Assembly: GCA_007833815.1 (NCBI GenBank)
Contig: CP033464.1
Location: forward strand, 296,001 to 360,000
Direction of reading: 5' to 3'
Source: Brevibacillus laterosporus
GTDB taxonomy: Bacteria; Bacillota; Bacilli; Brevibacillales; Brevibacillaceae
Length of the DNA: 64,000 nt
The position numbers were made by a program, and so were the translations under genes. Positions 60,551 through 64,000 of the stretch are shown piece after piece; the first letter of the stretch is position 1; each line of letters begins with the position of its first letter. A model generated the notes under the pieces. The model saw only the letters and a list, made by a program, of their open reading frames with translations, ran no database searches and was not told the origin of the DNA.

Positions 60551-60850
60551 TCATGCCTCTTTATCAGATGAGTTGAGATAATGAAAATTCTTATTCAAGA
60601 ACACCCGCATATCTTCCGCTTTAAACATCCAACGGCCACTATCTTTGCTATTCGAGATAGTAGCCATATCCCTTTTGAACTTTGGATTGAGCAAAATTTT
60701 TTCAATCAGCCAATCTCGTTTACGGCACGTTTCCATTTCCAAACGCTTCAAATCCCACCAACAGCCACTCCGAGATTCCTTGAGAATTTTTTGTATTTCT
60801 AGCTTTGTTAGTTCCTTTACATACGTTTCATCAATTTGTACAGTAAGCAT
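60551..60850 (-). CDS. DUF771 family phage protein
   Basis: 99 residues: LTVQIDETYVKELTKLEIQK, then GCWWDLKRLEMETCRKRDWLIEKILLNPKFKRDM, and GRWMFKAEDMRVFLNKNF. This matches DUF771, a small early phage protein, likely a DNA-binding excisionase-like fold. ATG at 60850 behind GAGGGGGAG; the upstream 24 codons run through an operator and are dropped. Confidence 0.8.
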   Translation of the reverse strand: MLTVQIDETYVKELTKLEIQKILKESRSGCWWDLKRLEMETCRKRDWLIEKILLNPKFKRDMATISNSKDSGRWMFKAEDMRVFLNKNFHYLNSSDKEA

Positions 60851-60881
60851 TTTTCTCCCCCTCTCTAGAAACTCAACTCTT

Positions 60882-60987
60882 AGGTATTTAAAATACCTAA
60901 CTACCCAAAAAAAATAATGCATTTAAATAAAGGTATTGACGATACCCCTAAAAGTAGATATACTAATTACAGGTATTAAAAATACCC
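60882..60987. promoter_or_regulatory. Operator-like dyads left of the Cro-like gene
   Basis: Three related 17-bp dyads: AGGTATTTAAAATACCT (60882), AGGTATTGACGATACCC (60931) and AGGTATTAAAAATACCC (60971). Together with two at 61233 and 61253 they share GGTATT-n5-AATACC. Probable binding sites of the element repressor. Confidence 0.7.
60936..60964 (+). promoter_or_regulatory. Plus-strand promoter inside the operator array
   Basis: TTGACG (60936-60941), 17 nt, TATACT (60959-60964). It points into the antisense of the Cro-like gene and onward to the repressor gene, and overlaps the 60931 and abuts the 60971 dyads. Confidence 0.45.
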
Positions 60988-60993
60988 AATTGA

Positions 60994-61203
60994 CTAAAAA
61001 AGTTCCTCTGGCTTTCCTTCAAGGGTATCACAAATTTTCATCATCACTTTGAAGCTCGGATTTACACGGCCATACTCTAGGCTTTTGACGTGTTCCTTAG
61101 AGATACCAATAACATTGGCAAATTCTTCTCGTGTAAACCCTTTTTCTAAACGTTTACCTTTTAGTTTCTCACGTTTTCCTAACAAGATAGTCAAGTTTAT
61201 CAC
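60994..61203 (-). CDS. Cro-like XRE regulator
   Basis: 69 residues, a single helix-turn-helix (RLEKGFTREEFANVIGISKEHVKSLEYGRVNPSF). First gene of the leftward early unit, divergent from the repressor at 61305. ATG behind GGGAGGTG. Confidence 0.82.
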   Translation of the reverse strand: MINLTILLGKREKLKGKRLEKGFTREEFANVIGISKEHVKSLEYGRVNPSFKVMMKICDTLEGKPEELF

Positions 61204-61224
61204 CTCCCATCAATTGATAATTTG

Positions 61225-61268
61225 ATTATAAATGGTATTTACACTACCGTAAAGTATTAAAAATACCC
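61225..61268. promoter_or_regulatory. Leftward promoter and operators between cro-like and repressor genes
   Basis: Minus strand TTTACG (61248-61253), 17 nt, TATAAT (61225-61230). Dyads TGGTATTTACACTACCG (61233-61249) and AGTATTAAAAATACCC (61253-61268) cover the spacer and -35, as expected for a lysogeny switch. Confidence 0.65.
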
Positions 61269-61304
61269 TTTTGTTATATTTTATATTATGGAGGTCTTTG
61301 TGTC

Positions 61305-61742
61305 ATGTCACTCGGAGAACGAATACGTGGTCGCCGTAAGCAATTAGGATTGACTCAATTAGAAATTGCCCAACAATTAAATATGGGTCGATCCAACTTT
61401 GGACATATCGAAAATGGTAGGGTAATTCCTTCTAGCACCGACTTAGATAAACTTGCAGATATTTTAAAGACAACACCTGGTTATTTATTAGGAAAGACAG
61501 ATAATCCTGTTGTTAATACGCAAGAAAACCCATACCCTCTTACATCTAAAGAAGAGAAAGATATAGCAAAAAAATTACAATCCATGATGGATGAATTGGA
61601 GAGCGACACTCCACTAGCCTTTTTAGGGGAACCTATGGATGAAGAAGATAGGGAGTTATTAAGAATTTCCCTAGAAAATTCGTTAAGAATATCTAAACAA
61701 ATGGCAAAGAAGAAGTTCACACCTACAAAATACCGCAAATAA
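61305..61742 (+). CDS. CI-like XRE repressor
   Basis: 145 residues. N-terminal helix-turn-helix (LGERIRGRRKQLGLTQLEIAQQLNMGRSNFGHIENGR) and a charged C-terminal tail without a LexA-type peptidase domain. Paired with ImmA 17 bp downstream, so derepression is expected by ImmA cleavage rather than by self-cleavage, as in ICEBs1 and several Bacillus phages. Confidence 0.85.
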   Translation: MSLGERIRGRRKQLGLTQLEIAQQLNMGRSNFGHIENGRVIPSSTDLDKLADILKTTPGYLLGKTDNPVVNTQENPYPLTSKEEKDIAKKLQSMMDELESDTPLAFLGEPMDEEDRELLRISLENSLRISKQMAKKKFTPTKYRK

Positions 61743-61759
61743 CTTCTGGGAGTGTCAGC

Positions 61760-62176
61760 ATGAATATTATTGATATAAAAGTTCAAAAGCTACTTAAAAA
61801 ACACAATTCAAACGATCCTAAAACAATAGCTTTTGAAAAGGGAGTAACGATTCTTTATGAAGAGTTAGGCAAAAACATCTGGGGCTATTTCACTAACAAC
61901 AATCGCATCCCCATTATTCATATCAATAACAAGCTTGATGATTTCAAGACCTTATACACAATCGCCCATGAACTAGGGCATCACGTTCTACATCCTCAAA
62001 CTAATACTCCTTTTTTACGGAGAAACACGCTTTTTTCTATTGATAAAATTGAACGCGAGGCCAACCAATTCGCCCTCCATTTATTAATAGGTGATAAAAA
62101 GATTGAATACGATGAAACCCTAACCAATTTCTTGCTAAGGTGTAATATACCAACGGATTTACACATTTTTTATTAA
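61760..62176 (+). CDS. ImmA/IrrE-family metallopeptidase
   Basis: 138 residues. Zinc motif TIAHELGHHVLHP (HELGHH) near residue 74 with a downstream acidic ligand in IEREANQFA. Expected to cleave the adjacent repressor after DNA damage or another signal. Same transcript as the repressor. Confidence 0.88.
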   Translation: MNIIDIKVQKLLKKHNSNDPKTIAFEKGVTILYEELGKNIWGYFTNNNRIPIIHINNKLDDFKTLYTIAHELGHHVLHPQTNTPFLRRNTLFSIDKIEREANQFALHLLIGDKKIEYDETLTNFLLRCNIPTDLHIFY

Positions 62177-62252
62177 CCTTGGATTACAAGTCTATTGGAT
62201 TAGGTTTCTATACACAAAAAAAGAACATACGTTCTACGAAGAGGGTAATTAA

Positions 62253-63404
62253 ATGGCTAGTTTTCAGAAGTACACAACGAAAGATGGGGCTAAATGGTTG
62301 TACAAAACTTATACAACTACTGATCCAATCACAGGAAAAAAAAAGCAAACAACAAAAAGGGGATTTAAGACCAAAAAGGAAGCGCAATTAGATGCAATTC
62401 AATTTGAACAAGACATAGCAAACGGGCTGTACAGTCCATCTTCAAAAGTTGTCACCTTTGAAGATGTTTACCAACAATGGTTTGAGATTCATTCCAAAAC
62501 AATAAAACGGAGTACACAGAAATCTATAAAATCTCTTTTCAAGAATCAGATAATCCCCCATTTTGGAAAACTCCATCTGAAAGATATCTCTAAACACTAT
62601 TGTCAAACCTTCATTAATCAAATAGCTACAAAATTCAAAGCTGTAAGTATTGTAAAAATGTATGTAGGTCAGGTCTTTACATTCGCTTTAAAAATGGATT
62701 TGATTAAAATGAATCCGATTGAGCATGTGGTTATACCTAAAAAAGCTTCTAATTTTGTTTATGAGGATGACACAGAGGATCGGAGCTATTGGGAGAAAAA
62801 TGAGATTAAGCAATTTATCTCAATTACTAAAGAAGAACTTAAATTTAGAGATGTTTTACTATTCCATATGCTGATTTATACAGGGGCTAGAAAAGGAGAA
62901 ATTCTAGCTTTGCAATGGCAAGATATCGACTTTGATAAGAAAACGGTTTCGTTTTCCAAAACACTTTTCTATGACAAGGAAGGGTTTATCTTCCAAACCC
63001 CCAAAACAGCCCGTTCTAAACGTGTAATTAGTATTGATAGTAAAACACTCGACTTACTCAGAAAATGGCGTACAGAGGTAAAAAAGCGGCAATTAGCGTT
63101 AACCACCCCTATTCATACAAATGACATGATCTTCACTCGTGTAGATGGCGTACCTTTACGTCTGGCGTATCCAAACGACAAACTAAAAGAAATCATTAAA
63201 AAGCATAACTTGCACCCTATCACCATCCACGGTCTACGACATACACACGCCTCTCTTCTTTTTGAGGCTAACGCAAGTATTAAAGAAGTTCAAGAACGCT
63301 TAGGTCATACTGATATAAAAATGACCATGAACATTTATACACACGTTACCAAGTCAGTGAAAGAACAAACCGCTAACAAGTTCTTACATTTCCTCGAAGG
63401 ATAA
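62253..63404 (+). CDS. int: Tyrosine recombinase (phage integrase)
   Basis: 383 residues: AP2-like arm-binding N-terminus (SFQKYTTKDGAKWLYKTYT), core-binding SAM-like domain, and catalytic domain with Arg in YTGARKGEILAL, HGLRHTHASLL, LGHTD and Tyr in MNIYTHVT. The last gene before attR, 150 bp away, with an arm-type repeat directly after its stop. Confidence 0.93.
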   Translation: MASFQKYTTKDGAKWLYKTYTTTDPITGKKKQTTKRGFKTKKEAQLDAIQFEQDIANGLYSPSSKVVTFEDVYQQWFEIHSKTIKRSTQKSIKSLFKNQIIPHFGKLHLKDISKHYCQTFINQIATKFKAVSIVKMYVGQVFTFALKMDLIKMNPIEHVVIPKKASNFVYEDDTEDRSYWEKNEIKQFISITKEELKFRDVLLFHMLIYTGARKGEILALQWQDIDFDKKTVSFSKTLFYDKEGFIFQTPKTARSKRVISIDSKTLDLLRKWRTEVKKRQLALTTPIHTNDMIFTRVDGVPLRLAYPNDKLKEIIKKHNLHPITIHGLRHTHASLLFEANASIKEVQERLGHTDIKMTMNIYTHVTKSVKEQTANKFLHFLEG

Positions 63405-63410
63405 TATTAT

Positions 63411-63430
63411 TATGGTCAAAATATGGTCAC
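63411..63430 (+). repeat. Right arm-type repeat
   Basis: TATGGTCAAAATATGGTCAC, identical to 46854-46873 and in the same orientation, between int and attR. Confidence 0.7.
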
Positions 63431-63543
63431 AGGCCTTTACTTTTTAAAAATAAGCCATAAAATAATGAATGATTTAGGGGCGCAATCCCTGTTATAACAA
63501 TAATCTTATCGTTTATAGAATGAAGGTGATAGACGAAAATAGT

Positions 63544-63930
63544 TTAAGATCGTATGTTAGCGAGCAAAAAATACGCTTGGTGCACATCCTCCATCTCTGC
63601 TCCGCCAAATTCATCTCTACCAGAAGCTCCCTCGTTCCCGCGATAATGGGGAGCAACAACGGCATAACCGAAAGCTGCCATTTGAGAAATCCGTAGTGGC
63701 TGAACCCTTCCGATTTTTTTATAGCCACCTCGGCAGTAGAGAAGGGCTGGCAAGGGCTCTACCACCTTTTGATGTGGGATCAATTTCTCATCTGGAATAG
63801 CTAAAAGCGCTTTTACAGGGTGATTATCACTAAGATAAGTTACCGTAAACAGAGCCACTTCTGGTATGGCTCGTTCTTCTTCCGTTATCTGCATGATCTC
63901 AGTTACATCTTGCAAAAGTTCTCTTCGCAT
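63544..63930 (-). pseudogene. N-terminal half of the split alpha/beta hydrolase
   Basis: 128 codons from ATG 63930 (AGGTGG upstream): an N-terminal beta-strand domain (IPEVALFTVTYLSDNHPVKALLAIPDE) and the first part of the alpha/beta fold (PALLYCRGGYKKIGRVQPLRISQMAAFGYAVVAPHYRGNEG). The frame enters the element at the att core and ends after LLANIRS. Catalytic Ser, Asp and His lie in the other half at 46292-46743, so both are inactive while the element is in place. Confidence 0.9.
63552..63566. repeat. attR core of the integrated element
   Basis: GTATGTTAGCGAGCA, identical to 46744-46758. Confidence 0.9.
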
Positions 63931-64000
63931 GTTTTATTACCACCTGTTCTCTGAAAAATATCCGCATCCTATCCGTAAACAGGAAAAAGAAAAGAGGAAC

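Larger units (their letters stand above)
46744..63566. mobile_element. 16.8-kb prophage-derived integrative element
   Basis: Bounded by the 15-bp direct repeat and inserted in a hydrolase gene. Contains a tyrosine integrase next to attR, a divergent repressor/Cro pair with ImmA, early phage genes (DUF771, initiator, DnaC, ORF6N, ArpU, HNH) on the minus strand, and cargo at the attL side: RRNPP-type receptor with pro-peptide, Spo0E-like remnant, secreted protein, IS3-family IS, DUF3231 and an ETX/MTX2 toxin. No packaging, capsid, tail, holin or lysin gene is present, so it is a defective prophage or a satellite. Confidence 0.9.

Noticed and set aside
62179-62391. A 70-codon frame overlapping the integrase start
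   Set aside because: Overlaps the integrase in another frame; the integrase has conserved motifs and this does not.
1-64000. rRNA or tRNA genes
   Set aside because: No tRNA cloverleaf or rRNA sequence was noticed; the only tRNA-related item is the T-box leader of proB. In particular the element att site is in a protein gene, not in a tRNA.

Overview
The window looks like the chromosome of a low-GC, spore-forming member of the Bacillales, most likely Brevibacillus and probably B. laterosporus. This rests on Firmicute-type SAM-I riboswitches and a T-box, the fadN-fadA-fadE operon with a FadR-type operator, CotF-like coat genes, the mtnK/mtnWXBD layout, and a secreted ETX/MTX2 toxin that I recall as being like B. 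laterosporus Mpp75 proteins. Species is an inference; no database was consulted.

Layout. 1-9.4 kb: start of alr, a DUF2797 gene, a polysaccharide deacetylase, an orphan amino-acid ABC ATPase, a CPC-type metal P-ATPase with a structured leader, an MFS transporter, an ABC exporter pseudogene beside an IS200/IS605-type hairpin, and an acetyltransferase. 8.2-13.8 kb: methionine salvage, with mtnK plus an unnamed gene diverging from mtnW-mtnX-mtnB-mtnD, each arm behind its own SAM-I riboswitch. 15.1-22.4 kb: a disaccharide locus (PTS EIICB, MapP-like phosphatase, ROK glucokinase, GH31 glucosidase, LacI regulator) that forms a complete maltose route. 22.5-28 kb: fatty-acid beta-oxidation. 29.6-33.4 kb: proline synthesis (T-box, proB, proA, proC). 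34.5-42.8 kb: coat-like genes, MFS, ispH, panE, pyrD, ald and an AdeR-like regulator.

42.9-46.2 kb is a compact ribosomal-peptide cluster on the minus strand: a 33-residue precursor ending in a Cys-x-Cys core, a radical SAM/SPASM enzyme, a PqqD-like recognition protein and an MFS exporter. The precursor is too short for ordinary gene finders and I could not assign it to a named class.

46.744-63.566 kb is a 16.8-kb integrated prophage-derived element. It splits one alpha/beta-hydrolase gene into two halves, is bounded by a 15-bp direct repeat, and has a 20-bp repeat just inside each end. It carries a tyrosine integrase, a divergent repressor/Cro switch with five operator-like dyads, ImmA, DUF771, a replication module (initiator with 12-bp iterons inside the gene and a frameshifted DnaC), an ORF6N protein, ArpU and HNH. 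I see no terminase, portal, capsid, tail or lysis gene. Its cargo is the ETX/MTX2 toxin, a DUF3231 protein, a secreted protein of unknown function, an IS3 element, a Spo0E-like remnant and a receptor/pro-peptide pair of the RRNPP quorum-sensing type next to attL. Together these suggest a defective prophage or satellite that carries an insect-toxin gene and may be governed by its own peptide signal.
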